64,000 nt of DNA from positions 434,001-498,000 of the forward strand of contig JAKEKT010000013.1 in the NCBI GenBank assembly GCA_021495925.1, read 5' to 3'. The notes beneath the pieces were generated by a model that saw nothing but the letters and a program-made list of their open reading frames with translations, did no database searches and was not told the DNA's origin. The translations under genes were made by a program, and so were the position numbers. Source of the stretch: Diplodia intermedia. Its lineage: Eukaryota > Ascomycota > Dothideomycetes > Botryosphaeriales > Botryosphaeriaceae. The first letter of the stretch is position 1. Every line of letters starts with the position of its first letter. Below are positions 1-10,693 of this stretch, piece after piece.

Positions 1-2090
1 CTATTGGTGTTCAAGTGAAGCACCCCAGCCCATTCCTTCTTATGAGTGACCAACTCTACACAAAAACACATCTCCTGATGGCGCCATTTGTCAAGGACAG
101 TGGAGACCGTAAGAAATGTGCTGTGGGACCGTAACCGAAGTGTCGGCGACCATGTACGATATGTATTGTCGACCTTTTGGAAACCCAGTGGGACGGGATA
201 GCGAAAGCGCGGTCTTGGTATCCTAGGATGACTCCAATGACCGCCGTTGTTTCGCCATCCGAGACGTGCGTGAGTCTCTGGTCGTTGTTGGTGCTGCAAT
301 ATTTTCCACGTGTGGTAGTCGTTTCTAATCCGGCGCTCTTGTCCGGAAGGCCCCTTCTGTATCCACTCAACCATCGGTACTGTAGACGACGTCCTGCAGG
401 GAATAAAGTCGTCACCTTTGCTAAGCCACTCGCATGCGAATCCTAGATTGGTAGGCCCAAACAGGATGCCTTCCTTCCAGCCCAAAAATGACCATGAAGG
501 TAAATCAGCAGACCCATCACCCTGGGAAACCCTTCTCCGTAGCGGTTTCAAAGGCCGCCAAAGCATTGCAATGTCGAAAAAGAACTCTGGTAGACCGAAG
601 CAGAATCCACCCGGAAAAGAATGGCTTAGGATTTCCTCAATGCCCGCGAATCCCGCGCCCGCCTCCCACTCGAACTTGAATTCGCGCTCACAATAAGGTT
701 TTATGAGATGGCCCCATTGCTCAAAATCTGGCCATGGCTGAACATCCAAAAGTGAGGGGAAACCGGACTTGAACGGGAACCGGGATGGAGCTCCCTCGGG
801 CTCTGCTGTCGAGTCTTCGTTCCATACAGATTGATGACATATCCATCGTACATCCTTGTCGAAGAACAGCGCCCTCCTCGAAAGCTTGAGTTCTTGAAAT
901 GTCCAGCCACGACTGTTCCACGTTGAATCGTGAGCGCCATTTCCGGGTTTTACTTCGATCATTTGGAGCGATGGAAAATTTATAGTTGCTCTGGGAGACA
1001 TCTGGCGTGGTCCGGATCGTTGGTTCAGGCCCGGTATTCCGTGATCTGCATCTTTCCCACCGGAAGCAATAAAAGTGCAGTAGGCGTTTGCGTATATCGA
1101 TCCCATCATCTGGATCTGCGAGTGCCAGTTGTCTTTATCATCTTGAATGATGCATAGCCGGTCGATCCATAGAAAACGCTCTCCAAGCATTGCTGTTAAC
1201 TGAATGCTATCCTCGACGGTCCGGGGTAGTCTGAAGGTCGCATTTCCCACTTCTATTGTCCCTTTCCGTTTGAGCATCTCGATGTTATTTATGGTTGCTT
1301 TTCCAGCTGTTTGATGATCGCCCCAGACGTACGACAACGCGAAATAACGTTCACCACCTTTTGGTTCAATCAAACAGCCCTGCTCCACATCAATGAGATA
1401 TCGGGGAGTTGTCGGACTAAAGCCCTGCATCACAGGCAGACCATTGCAAGTATCCCCATGGTTTTGATCGCAGAACGTAAGCCACTGTCGTAATCTTGTA
1501 ATGTCGATCCAGTTTGGATCCATGGCGACTCCCATCCTATTAGATTTGATCTCCCTATTGCAAGGCGCCATCGATATCCACTGCTTGAATTTTGATATTC
1601 GGAAGACATAAGAGCATTCGAACTCTGATCTAATTCGAAAGTAGCTTAGCTGCTCATCCGGTTGCATCGGCTCGAACCTTGATGCTAAGGTCAACATGTC
1701 GTCGCATGATGGACATCCTGCTCTTGATTGTAGGTCTTTCCATGTGCCAAGCGGCGGGCACTTCTTGCCTTTTATCATGCGTTTGGCCACGTGGCGACAA
1801 ATGGAGCACCATCTCGAAGTATCGTCTGCGCCCATCTCTTCCCCCTCCGACGACAGGTCATCGGAATCATCATCGCTGGTATCCAGGTTGTCGGAGTCGA
1901 AACTTTCGGACTCATCGGCACGTTCAGGTGCTTGGCCTTCGGCTGTTCCCGCTTGGGATTCATCACTGGTATCCATCGAGTTGGAGTCAAACGTGTCGGA
2001 TAGATCGGCCGTTCCGGATTCTTGGTTCGTTTCAGTGTCGTGTCGAGCTGCATTTCCAACAGAAAACCGACGGGTAGTTTCTTCAGACAT
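1..2090 (-). CDS. HET-domain (heterokaryon incompatibility) protein, 3' end cut by window edge
   Basis: Reading the minus strand from an ATG at 2088-2090 gives a frame that stays open for about 696 codons to base 1, so the stop lies outside the window. The first 90 or so residues are acidic and Ser/Asp-rich. Next comes a stretch with CSIC and CPSC cysteine pairs. The HET signature RYFALSYVWG lies near residue 250 (about 1320-1350) and is followed by the second HET block FLWIDRLCIIQDD and MGSIYANA. HET proteins act in allorecognition and trigger cell death when incompatible strains fuse. The downstream half has no motif I recognise. An in-frame TAG at 2214-2216 precedes more open frame reaching about 2350. 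The N-terminus may therefore start further upstream through an intron ending at that TAG, or have been shortened by a nonsense change. The HET assignment is firm and the start is not. Confidence 0.87.
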   Translation of the reverse strand, partial: MSEETTRRFSVGNAARHDTETNQESGTADLSDTFDSNSMDTSDESQAGTAEGQAPERADESESFDSDNLDTSDDDSDDLSSEGEEMGADDTSRWCSICRHVAKRMIKGKKCPPLGTWKDLQSRAGCPSCDDMLTLASRFEPMQPDEQLSYFRIRSEFECSYVFRISKFKQWISMAPCNREIKSNRMGVAMDPNWIDITRLRQWLTFCDQNHGDTCNGLPVMQGFSPTTPRYLIDVEQGCLIEPKGGERYFALSYVWGDHQTAGKATINNIEMLKRKGTIEVGNATFRLPRTVEDSIQLTAMLGERFLWIDRLCIIQDDKDNWHSQIQMMGSIYANAYCTFIASGGKDADHGIPGLNQRSGPRQMSPRATINFPSLQMIEVKPGNGAHDSTWNSRGWTFQELKLSRRALFFDKDVRWICHQSVWNEDSTAEPEGAPSRFPFKSGFPSLLDVQPWPDFEQWGHLIKPYCEREFKFEWEAGAGFAGIEEILSHSFPGGFCFGLPEFFFDIAMLWRPLKPLRRRVSQGDGSADLPSWSFLGWKEGILFGPTNLGFACEWLSKGDDFIPCRTSSTVPMVEWIQKGPSGQERRIRNDYHTWKILQHQQRPETHARLGWRNNGGHWSHPRIPRPRFRYPVPLGFQKVDNTYRTWSPTLRLRSHSTFLTVSTVLDKWRHQEMCFCVELVTHKKEWAGVLHLNTN

Positions 2091-2957
2091 CCGGTCATTG
2101 GTTTCGTTGACCTTCGAGGCGGCATGAGGGACTTCGCCGTCGTCAGAGGTACCGGGACGATCTTCAGCGCTTTGAGAGATGGATGTTTTCTTCGAAGGCC
2201 AGGGCTCTTGAAACTATTGTGAAGGGAGTGGCTTTTCGGGCTGAGAATGGTGTTGCATCTCTGGCGTTGCCTGAGACAGGGTTTCAGAGGTTGCGGTCAC
2301 TTGGTGATCACTGCGGCTGCTGTCTGGGATGTGTGGATCGATCCGTTCCATGGTGGGTGCGAAAAAGAGTTGGTGGAGTAGTATTGAGATAGAATAAGGT
2401 GAACGTTGTGTAGTGCTGTGAAACCAGGATTCGGACTGCGGGCCCAAGCTGAGAGGCGGGCGCGGGAGGGTTTCCTTCCAGCATCGTTCGTAAGCCTGAG
2501 AGGCGGGATACTAATATGGCCAGCGTATTGCCACAGCCCCGCCCGACTGTACGACCGGACATTCAACCTGAGTGTGCGCCTGTCAGCTTACCCTCGGGTA
2601 CAGAGACCAATGAGGCGCACGTAATCAGCTCGTAGCTCGCACTGAGATCCCAAAACGGCGTCAGGCAGACCCGGCGCCGCATATCTACCCCACCATTCGC
2701 TCTCGGTCACTCGGTGCGCCCCGCACTATCCGCTGTGTCGGCTTTTTATTTGACCACGCCAGGCACGCCAAGATAAGGCAAAGCAGGCCGCATCCGCACA
2801 CACTCGGCCCAGTGGTCAGACTTCTTCGCGCGCTTCCATTGCCTGACGGAGCCTTGCGAATTCCGCACTGCCGAGCTCTTCGGTCAAGCCTGGCCATTTC
2901 CTTCTATGCCGCATCTCCCGATCCGCCACCCCGCCACCCAGCACCGCGCCACCCTCC
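2091..2957. other. Upstream region of the HET gene, no convincing gene
   Basis: About 870 bases. The only coding-like signal is the in-frame extension of the HET reading frame at 2217-2350 on the minus strand. Other open frames lack coding character. Confidence 0.4.
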
Positions 2958-3285
2958 ATGGCGCAATCCGTGCGCCTCACTCCAGCCACAGTCGGCAATG
3001 CCACGCGCGACCGCCAACGCCAGTCGCTCCTCCGTTTCCATCGTTCGTGCCCGTTCTGCCCCACCATCCATTACCGGTAAGCTCCACCGTCATCGGATGC
3101 AACGCACGCCGCAATCGCCTGCACGTCTCCATCCTTCCCGAGCGACGAACGTATCTGCCTCCTTTTCCTCGGCGTCCTTCACGCTGCCATGGACCGCCCC
3201 CGCTTTTCCCCATCCGTCTTTCCGTCTGTCATTCGGATGGATGCATGTCGCGACTGACGCGTTCTGCAGCTTCACACCGATCTGA
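2958..3285 (+). CDS. Possible tiny two-exon gene, function unknown
   Basis: The ATG at 2958 opens a 119-nt exon with good codon usage. It contains a CPFC cysteine pair near its end and stops at a GTAAGC donor after 3076. Joining it to the TTCTGCAG acceptor at 3262-3269, behind an ACTGAC branch-like sequence, gives only six more codons to a stop at 3285, so the model is about 44 residues. I do not recognise the family. It could equally be an isolated exon of a longer gene or a relic. Confidence 0.2.
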
Positions 3286-3504
3286 CTCTTTTCTGGACGC
3301 CCCATGAGTTCCGGTTATTCACGATTGTTGTTATCGGCCAATATCCGTGCCCGTAGACTCCTGGCACCCGCATTAAGAGGTACGAACGCTTACAACAAGC
3401 ACACTGATTCAATGCATTGTTTTTCCGGCAACGACCAAACTCCGCTGTGAACTCGAGCTCCTTTCAAACAACCAACCCAAGACACTCCCAACCGTTTATC
3501 CACC

Positions 3505-4453
3505 ATGGGCAGTCCCCACACCGAAGCAGCTTCACCCAGCGACTCCAGCTACCAAGCCCGGACCCAGCGCCTCCGCGACGCCCTTGCCACAACCGCCGCA
3601 GCACGAGACCGATACCGCACCACGCTCACTACCGCCCACGCCCCACTCGCGCCCATCCCGCGCACCCACCAAAACCAAAACCTCTCCACCCTCACCATGG
3701 AACCGCATCATCCCCGCCATGAGCCGCGAACCCAGCGCCGCGCGCGGCCTGACGCGGACCAAGCGCGCCCTCAAGAAAGCAAGCAAGCAAAGGCCAACGC
3801 CACGACCGCTGCTGCACCGCGCCCCGGTCCCCGTCCCCATCCACGGACGAGAAGCACCCGCAAGCGAGAGACAACAACGACCCCCCCCTCCGCGCCCTCA
3901 CCCACACCCGCCACAAGCGCCACCACCCGCGCGAAGCCCCCCACGCCATCCAGACCACGCTCGTCTCGCACGCCAGCACCGCCGCCTTCGCGCACGTGCT
4001 CGCCGGCGACCCGGACCGCATCGTACACCCACAGCTACCCTGCCGATGACATCGGCCGCGTGCGGGTATCCGTTGCCGCCGATCACGGCGCGGTCGGGAA
4101 TGCCTACGGGGCTTGTCGTGACGACGGGGCTGGCGGGCGTGGCGGAGGCGGGGGATGGGGCGAGGGAGAATGCGGCGGATGGGTTGAGGGAGATGCTGGG
4201 GCGGGAGAGGAGGGGGGAGGATGAGGTGGGTAAGGAGGGGTTGGCGATGGTCGTCGAGAAGAGGTATTTGGGGGCGATTGTGGAGGGTTTGCAGAAGGAT
4301 GGCCGGAGGTTCAGGGTCTCTGCTAGGGAATTGTGGGTCTACGCGCACGTGGTACTCGATAGTTCTTTGGGTTCGAGAAAGAAGCAACTTGGCATTTTTC
4401 GAATGCCGTCCAAATCCTCCTTTTCGTGTTTCTCTCACCGGACATCATCGTGA
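3505..4453 (+). pseudogene. Coding-like region that switches frame repeatedly
   Basis: Starting at an ATG at 3505 (context CACCATGG), the C-ending codon bias of a real gene is obvious but moves between frames. Frame 1 holds to about 3640, frame 2 to about 3800, frame 3 from about 3840 to 4040, then frame 2 again to the stop at 4453. The first frame switch lies in a stretch with no GT dinucleotide at all, so a GT-AG intron cannot explain it. The last part reads as a Gly/Ala-rich helix-forming segment ending in a KRYLGAIVEGL-like block. I recognise no family. The likeliest reading is a gene with several indels; a real but unusual multi-exon gene is less likely. Confidence 0.3.
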
Positions 4454-4657
4454 CTTCGCAAATCGGCCGTCCGCCCAGTAACGGGAGGGTCGAATATCGT
4501 TCCTGCCCGTGTAACCCCAATATTTCAACTCCCACCCTCAGTAGCCTGCCCCTACGTGGAAAAGCAAAGGTGTTACTGTTAGGTGGATGCCGTAGCACCA
4601 CGGCGCGGCGATCATCCAGAGTAATCATTGCCGTCTCTGACCACCTTCTCCACTTTC

Positions 4658-5515
4658 TCATATATAGATGTACTCACCGTCGTCCTCTCCACCGTCCTGG
4701 AAGGCGACCGTCTTGGCCTTGCTTGCCTTGTTCGCAATCTTTGCCTTCTTGGGCTCCTTGGCCACGCTGTCATCCCCGGAACGCTTCGCGGCCTTGCTAG
4801 TGTTTGTAACCTGGGCCGTCTTGCCAATATCAGAGTTCGCACGGAGATGGTCCCCCCTGGCCGCCGCTTCCACGGCCGATTTCAAGCGGGAACGAAGCAC
4901 GGAAACACGGTCTAATACGTAAGGTTATTGTTAACAGCGAACATACCTTACCAGGCCGTAAGATTGCACTTACCACGAGTTGCCTTCTCCAAGGCGCCTG
5001 GGGAAGAGTGGCTCACGCCATTTCTACTCGGCTCGACGACCCGGTTGGTCTCCTTGGGCAGGTGCGTGGGGACCGAGCGGGTGAGAGACTCGTCTTCGCA
5101 GATCGGGGACGCAACCGTCGGCTTGTTAGCAGGACCTTCATTCTCTATCAGCGTGACGTTCCAAGAAATCTACGACCCAGTCAGGATACATACTCTGGAC
5201 CTCCTTGACAAACTTTTCAGAGGCCTCGTAGACTGTTTCATTCCTCCATCAGCACAAGCGGTCGCTCGCTCCGCTCTACGCAGCCTCACCTCCGATGACG
5301 ATGTCCAAGACTTCAGTAAAGCGGTCGGGGTGATCCCTCTCGATAGCGGTAACCATCCGGGTCACCTTTCAGGCGCGTCAGCGTGAGCCTATTTAGACAG
5401 CAGTGTCTGGGCGAGAAGCGGCATGAGAACGTACCAGTTCAATGCGCTCGTCGGCCGTGGGGGCGCGCAGCCTGTTCCTGATCGCCTTGGCGGCTTCCAG
5501 CTTCGAGGCCGACAT
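4658..5515 (-). CDS. Small lysine-rich protein of unknown function, five exons
   Basis: The ATG is at 5513-5515. Exons read 5515-5435, 5365-5290, 5232-5194, 5144-4974 and 4911-4658. Donors are GTACGT, GTGAGG, GTATGT and GTAAGT, and all junctions keep frame, giving about 206 residues. The N-terminal half is helical and charged (a block reading ERDHPDRFTEVLDIVIGVYE). The middle is Ser/Pro/Glu-rich. The C-terminal 80 residues are rich in Lys and Ala with nuclear-localisation-like clusters (KEPKKAK) and end in an acidic tail. I know no named family with this layout. A nuclear role is an inference from composition only. The regular splice sites make a real expressed gene likely. Confidence 0.7.
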
Positions 5516-6079
5516 TGTAGCAGGTGGTGCATGCGGTTCTCGGCCGGCGCGATGTGGATGGGTGGGCGAAGAGCGGCGGGGTTCCGCAGGCGGTAGTGTG
5601 ACGGAGTGAGTCTGCGCTGCTGTGGCGTGCGGAAGATGACGCAGTCAGCGCTGGAGGGTGTGATGTGCGCTTTGGTGGGTGACCATGAGCGGTGGGCGCA
5701 CTGGGTTGACGTATATATACTATGCGGGTCACTTTCCCTGTCAGCAAAGTAGACAGTTACCGCAGGGGTGCAGTGGTTCCGTTCGTAGGACCTGCATGTG
5801 CGAGCTACTCACTGCAAGAGGTGGGCTGCCGGTTTCGACTTAGGCTCGATTCCGGGTGTTGGGCAACGGGGCGAATGGATTTAGTCCACGCATCTTTTTT
5901 TTTGTTTTTTCCAAGTTCGATTCTCGTGTACTTTTTTTTTCCATCTGCCGCAGCACGTTCGCCTAGCTGTTGCGTTGCGCCGTACCTTCCTCCGCCGGCT
6001 CGCCTTCCTCTGCCCGATATCTGTAACCTGACATTTTCACGAGACCCATTGCCACTAGGAAACTCTGAAACGCGTCACC
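5516..6079. other. Intergenic, no gene seen
   Basis: Contains pyrimidine-rich stretches with poly-T runs near 5898 and 5930, and one half of a 21-nt interspersed match described separately. No coding signal. Confidence 0.5.
5672..5692 (+). repeat. 21-nt sequence also present at 54169-54189
   Basis: The 21 bases starting TTGGTGGGTGACC and ending GAGCGG occur identically at both positions. The second copy sits at the edge of a diverged tandem repeat. A chance match of this length within 64 kb is unlikely, so both may derive from one repeat family. Confidence 0.5.
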
Positions 6080-6503
6080 ATGGGCCGAGGACAGCAGAAA
6101 CGTCACCGAGATCTTCTCCAGCGCCGAGTGTCAAGCGCTGCTCGTCACGAAGCCCAAGACGCCCAACACCAACCAGGACAAACCTCACAAGGGCGAGAAC
6201 GGCAGCGGCAGCAAGCGCCCTAGGTCGGCCAGCACCGATGGGCCAGGAGAAAATGACTACGCTGTCGAGGTGCAGCGCTCGCCCAAGCGCAGCTGGCCGT
6301 CCTCGCCGCCGCCGTCCAGCTGGAATCCTCCGGCTCGTCATCGGATCCACCGCCCGAGACACAGCTCTCGTTGCCACTCCCGGTCAAGAAGATGTCCGGC
6401 ATTGAAAAGTGCCTCAGTTCTGAGCGTCAGCGTTTCGATCCTGATGGCACGTGAATAAAGGAGGTGGAGAGGGTCAGGAAGCTTCAGAGGTCGGGGGAGC
6501 AGG
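6080..6503 (+). pseudogene. Small decayed gene with a frameshift after its ATG
   Basis: The sequence at 6080 reads ATGGGCCGAGGAC. The frame from this ATG closes after 47 codons. Skipping one G gives a strongly coding frame, starting Ala-Glu-Asp-Ser, that runs through a Lys/Ser-rich nuclear-type region (KRPRSAST) to about 6290. Coding character then moves to another frame (a VLAAAVQLESSG block) up to a TGA at about 6453, and a few more charged codons follow. No GT-AG intron connects these frames. I recognise no family. The pattern fits a gene broken by at least two indels. Confidence 0.33.
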
Positions 6504-7103
6504 TACAGCATTGTGATTTGCTCCCTGTTGTGCTGTGTACGACTGTAAGGTGGAGGACGATGTTTAGGCGAGCCTACAAATAGACCAGGAGAGAGTCTTT
6601 CGATGACTTCTTCTCACTATTGAATTCCAATTTCTGGAGGCCTCAGCGGGAACTCCACCATTAACCAAGTGTCGATTACTAGCATACGCGGACCTGTATT
6701 GTTGGTAGGACAGTTCCTCCAGCTACTGTCTTACATGTAACGCCGAAATTTTCTTAGTTTTTAGCATCAGTAAACATCACGAGGTAACTTCCCATAACCG
6801 TTTCTTGGTAAATGGAGTCACTCCAAGTCAAATACAACGCAGTCCGCTGTCAACGGTGCTCTTTCCACTACGCCGAAAGACTAGCTACCTGATCCAGCTG
6901 GGTATCGTAAATGATTTCACGCAACGGGCTCAGCGTTGAAATGAAACCTTAGTAAAGGGAAATTAGATGGGGGGAAACGAGTCACATTCTTGGGCAGGAA
7001 ACGGCGAATACACAACATTTAGCTATCGATGCCGGATGGCTGCTCCTTTAGCTAATCTGACCACCAAGGCTAACAGAGAGTACATGAAATCTTGGATCGA
7101 TTG
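6504..7103. other. Intergenic, no gene seen
   Basis: About 600 bases of moderate AT content between the decayed gene and the first coiled-coil family gene. I see no open frame with coding character. Confidence 0.5.
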
Positions 7104-7841
7104 CTAGGCTTTACGATCCAACCACGGGTATTCGAAGGGAACGCCAAGAGTCTCGATAATTCTCACGATGAAGTCGTAATCGTCCCCTGGATAATCTCCT
7201 GAATTATCACAAAGGCTATCATATAGCTCTTCCAGGTCGAGCTCGGTCCTAATGACTTCAAAATTGACTGGGAAGTCTTCGATCTTTTCATGAGTATACT
7301 CGGATAGCAACGGGGCGAGGGTATCGCGTTCAGACTGTAATTTGCCGTTGTACAGACGAGAAACGTGGTTGTGGACGCTGCGAGTTTTAGTAAACAGGAC
7401 ATCTGCTGTGAGTCGTCCGGAGAGCAAGAGCGCTTACAACTGTGCCCGCTGCTTGATATTGAAGCAAACACAATCTTTGGCCATGTTGACGTGCTGACTC
7501 AGTTCTTTCTTAGTCGTGTCCATTTGGGTGCGGATGGCACGCAACTCCATCGTGTTCGCGTTGACGTCGGTGCGTAGCTCAGCCAATTGTACAGCAATGG
7601 CTTTGACGGTCTGGAGGACCTCGTTTTCCTGCTGGGCTGGAGGAGGAGCGGCCGGGCCGGGTTTCAACCGCAGGCTCAGGTTGTGTAGGGTCCCGCCATG
7701 AATTTTGGGCTGAGTACCCGCGCCGCCAAAATCCTCACCTAGACCGTTCGTGTGAGTAGCTTCGTAGTTGGTGTCAAGCATCATAGGGCAGGGGGCGGGC
7801 TGAGAGTTCGTACGAGGGTCAGAAGAGTTGCTGGAGGCCAT
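7104..7841 (-). CDS. Small coiled-coil protein, member 1 of a local gene family
   Basis: The ATG is at 7839-7841. Exon 1 runs 7841-7438 and exon 2 runs 7377-7104, joined by a 60-nt GTAAGC...CAG intron with a TTACTAA branch site, phase 2. The protein is about 225 residues. Residues 1-70 are Pro/Ser/Gly-rich. Residues about 72-125 form a heptad-rich coiled coil (LAELRTDVNANTMELRAI). After the intron comes a domain of about 85 residues with pattern N-x3-RL-x-N, L-x-PL, I-x-DFP, then L-x-LEELYDSL and an IGV-like end. The same domain and intron position recur at 11578-12241 and 12974-13800. An upstream in-frame extension to 7961 is possible. The Met-Ala-Ser-Ser start was chosen because the relatives begin similarly. 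Function is unknown. Self-association through the coiled coil is an inference. Confidence 0.72.
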
Positions 7842-8837
7842 GATGCCGGTTGGAGATAATGTAGCAAATTGGAAGTCCGATGTAGGTATTGATCTGAGGC
7901 TGAGTTGGCTTGTACTTGGGATACCGTAGAGTCTGGGTGAAGTTGTAGATGCATAAAACAAGTCCGGGCAGAGTGATTAATAAGTACCCCATGTTTGTTT
8001 GCGAATAATTATTTGTAACGGCCAAACAACTTAAGAAAGATGGCGTTCGCCGCTGCTGCCCTCCCGCCGGGACTACTGCTTGTCGAACACCAGTTCACCT
8101 ACCGTCCATTGTTTAGTAAGCGCCGTCAATGAGATTCCCGTCGCGCGCCCATGTGGTCACCCACCCGGGCGCAGACTATGCTCGGTGGAGCTGATGCTGT
8201 CGCAGAGGAGTGGCCACCCACCGCACCGCAAATTTGCTGCGCTGAGGTTGACGTGGACGCTTTTTCTTTTCGAGCGGGGAGGTGAGGCTGTTTCATCTTT
8301 GTCAGTGAGGTTCTGCCGGCGGGCCGGCTTTTTCGCTTGTGGAGGGATGCAAACCGTTTTCAGGATCTCGGATTTCAAATGGGTGCTGTAGCAATTCAAA
8401 TAGCTTGACTGCCCGATTCTGACCTCTACCTCAGTGATCACGATCTCATCTTGAGCTGCTACTGCAATATCAGCCCCGATTCTGGGGCTACCGCTGGGAT
8501 TGCAATGGTGATAATTGTGGAGGTGACGCACGCTAGCCGCCCATTACTGTGCCGGTTCATTCATATTGGTCGGATAGTTTGAAGGACAGCGGTCATGGCC
8601 GACAATTGGAGTTGCACCAGCATTCAGTCGACAAACGTGGGAAGGGTCTGCACCTACGAGGCGGACACGGCAAGACACGGCCAAACAAAACACGACTCGG
8701 GACATTCGAGAGGGAATGGCAGCAAGCCTTCCTGTTTGCATTATCGGTTGGCCTAGCCTGCTAGTCCTCCTCTGGTTGACACCATAATTGAGACCACGGT
8801 GGAAAGTTGGTTTGGTTACTCCCTCGTGAGAATTTTG
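7842..8837. other. Intergenic region with one open frame lacking a start
   Basis: A minus-strand frame at 8531-8157 has good codon usage (a segment reads ADIAVAAQDEIVITEVEV) but contains no ATG, and no upstream exon could be joined to it. It may be a relic, perhaps of a BTB-type protein, though that is a guess. The rest shows no coding signal. Confidence 0.3.
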
Positions 8838-9582
8838 TTAACCAAGCCAGTGGCAATAGTGGTGCCTCTTAGAGGGGGCCAATCCAGAACGGACCAACGG
8901 ACTTCTTAAAAGGGCTTTCTTGTCCTTTTCACCAACAGTAGGTTCCGCAACCCCAACGTGAGGAAACAAAGCATCTAGTGTTGCACCCTTGAGATCCCAT
9001 GTTTCACAGAGAAGTTGACGATGCCGCCGTGATTAGAGAGCGAGTAGGAGGGCGAACTGTTCGGCAAGCTGGTCTCCCTGTCCAGCATTTTGTGTGGATG
9101 AAAGAATGTTGTCACTGCGCTTATCATCAAAGGACCCGCACCATGCGCATCAAGAGAAAAACTTACTAGCTTTGCTGGTCCATAATATAGCCCTCAAGGC
9201 TATCGATCTCCTCACCAAGTTCCGTCTTGATGGCATCGCCGGCGGTGCTGATCTCGGCGCGCAGCTCGGTCTTCATGGTCTCCATGTCCTTGCGGAGGGT
9301 TTGGTTCTCGGCCTTGGTGGCGTCCAAGTCCTGGCGCATCGCCTGGCTCTCGTCCTTGTTGGCGTCGAGCTTGGCGCGTAGCTCGTCAACCTGCGCAGTC
9401 AGAGCATCGATGGCCTTGATGCGGTCCTCGTTCTGGCCAGCAATGTAGTCAAAACGTCCAAGCAGAGCCTTGCGGAAGTTCTCGAGACTGGTAGCTAGGC
9501 CGTTCGAGAGGTTGGCAGTGGCGTTGACGATGGCTGCATAGCCGTTGGAGCGGAGCGGATTGGTCGTGCCACTGGACTCCAT
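8838..9582 (-). pseudogene. Coiled-coil family member 2, apparently frameshifted in the C-terminal domain
   Basis: Exon 1 runs from an ATG at 9582 to 9167, about 138 residues, mostly a long heptad coiled coil (VDELRAKLDANKDESQAM, then TLRKDMETMKTELRAE). It ends in phase 2 at a perfect GTAAGT donor, as in the other members. With the acceptor at 9120 the next exon stays open to a TAG at 8975-8977 and contains an I-x-NF block matching the family's I-x-x-FP. The second half of the family domain (DLKGATLDALF, then P-x4-GEKDKKALL) lies in a different frame from about 8998 to 8838. One indel near 8998 would join them. The frame is also open upstream to 9867, with a hydrophobic segment. The short start was preferred from family length. 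It may still make a truncated coiled-coil protein. Confidence 0.55.
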
Positions 9583-10282
9583 GGTGCCGATGAGAAGAGC
9601 AGATGCGGTGATGGCTCGGACGTGAGTGTCGACCTGTGGCTGGTCTGGCTTGACTGTGGAAGCCGCTGGGTCTGGGTTGCGGGTGCAGGTGCAAGCGGTA
9701 GGGCAAGCCAAGTGCGACGGGGTCAGAAATGCTCTGAGAAACACGCTAGTGCCGCTCGCCTGAGTGACAGCCCGGCAATCAGCCAGGTTTGCGCCACGGA
9801 ACCAAAGTCCAGCAAGCGCAGCCACGGCGGCCGACAAAAGAACTTGCATACCCCATATGCCTTCCACACAGATTCCGAAGCAAAATATCTAGGTTGATAG
9901 TTGAATTCCACGAACTCGAAACTTGTATTTATATCCGGATCTTGTATTCAACATTCTATAAAGCAGATCCGGGTGGGCAATTTCTTTTGTCACCCGCCGT
10001 GCAGCGGCTGCGGACGTTGGATTCACGAGACCGTGGGTGAGGCACCGGAGACGACACTGCCAACCCAACCTGTTGCAATATAGCAGGCAGATAGCTTAGT
10101 CATACGAGCAGGGTATAAAGTGACCCCCAGATCGCCTCCCCCACCCTCACGCTCCACCTCCTCCGCACTCCACCTCCGCGACACAACACCTCTACCTCTG
10201 CAATACTCCACACCAACGACACCACATTTCAGCAGCTGGCCTGCCGTTTCACAGAACCCTACACTACACGCAATCGCACAAC
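9583..10282. other. Upstream region between two divergent small genes
   Basis: No independent gene seen. The minus-strand coiled-coil frame extends open to 9867. A TATA-like element for the rightward gene is listed separately. Confidence 0.4.
10114..10120 (+). promoter_or_regulatory. TATA-like box upstream of the 10283 gene
   Basis: TATAAAG about 165 bases before the ATG at 10283, followed by a C/A-rich leader typical of fungal promoters. Sequence match only. Confidence 0.35.
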
Positions 10283-10693
10283 ATGAGCGCCAACGACTCC
10301 ACCACCCCGGCCTCCGAGCTCTCGGCGTCCAGCCGCATTCTCGCCCTGTGCCTCGAGATGCTGGCCGACCTGCAAGAAATCCGCAGCCTGAACGCCGAGC
10401 TGCAGACCTCCCTCGGTAAGAATAGCATGCCACCCACCAGCTCGCTCCTCACCTCACTCAACACCTCACTTACCACATCCACACAGGTGAGATCCACGCC
10501 ATGAACAGCGCCATCGGCCGCTACAACTCTCAGCAGCAGCATCAAGCGTAAGTCCCAGGCTGCCGCAGCGTCCATACTACTCGTGCTGATCATCCGCAGC
10601 CCCCTTCCGCGCCGTGCTCGCTATGCCGTTACCAAGGCTCGTACGCCTCCCCGCAAGTGTCGGTTGGCGGTTGTAAGTGAGGCGCAGAGGTAG
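10283..10693 (+). CDS. Very small three-exon gene, probably a truncated coiled-coil family member
   Basis: Exons 10283-10415, 10487-10547 and 10600-10693 give about 95 residues. Introns use GTAAGA...ACACAG and GTAAGT...CCGCAG, the second in phase 2. The first exon has a Ser/Thr-rich start and then a helix with heptad spacing (LCLEMLADLQEIRSLNAEL), like neighbouring family members. Exon 2 ends in a Gln-rich run. Exon 3 is Arg/Lys/Pro-rich and lacks the C-terminal family domain. The last exon contains another GTAAGT, so a further exon is possible. Its position inside the coiled-coil cluster suggests a diverged or shortened paralog. Confidence 0.5.

Noticed and set aside
8157..8531. Minus-strand gene with a BTB-like feel
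   Set aside because: No ATG in frame and no joinable upstream exon; the family resemblance is too weak.
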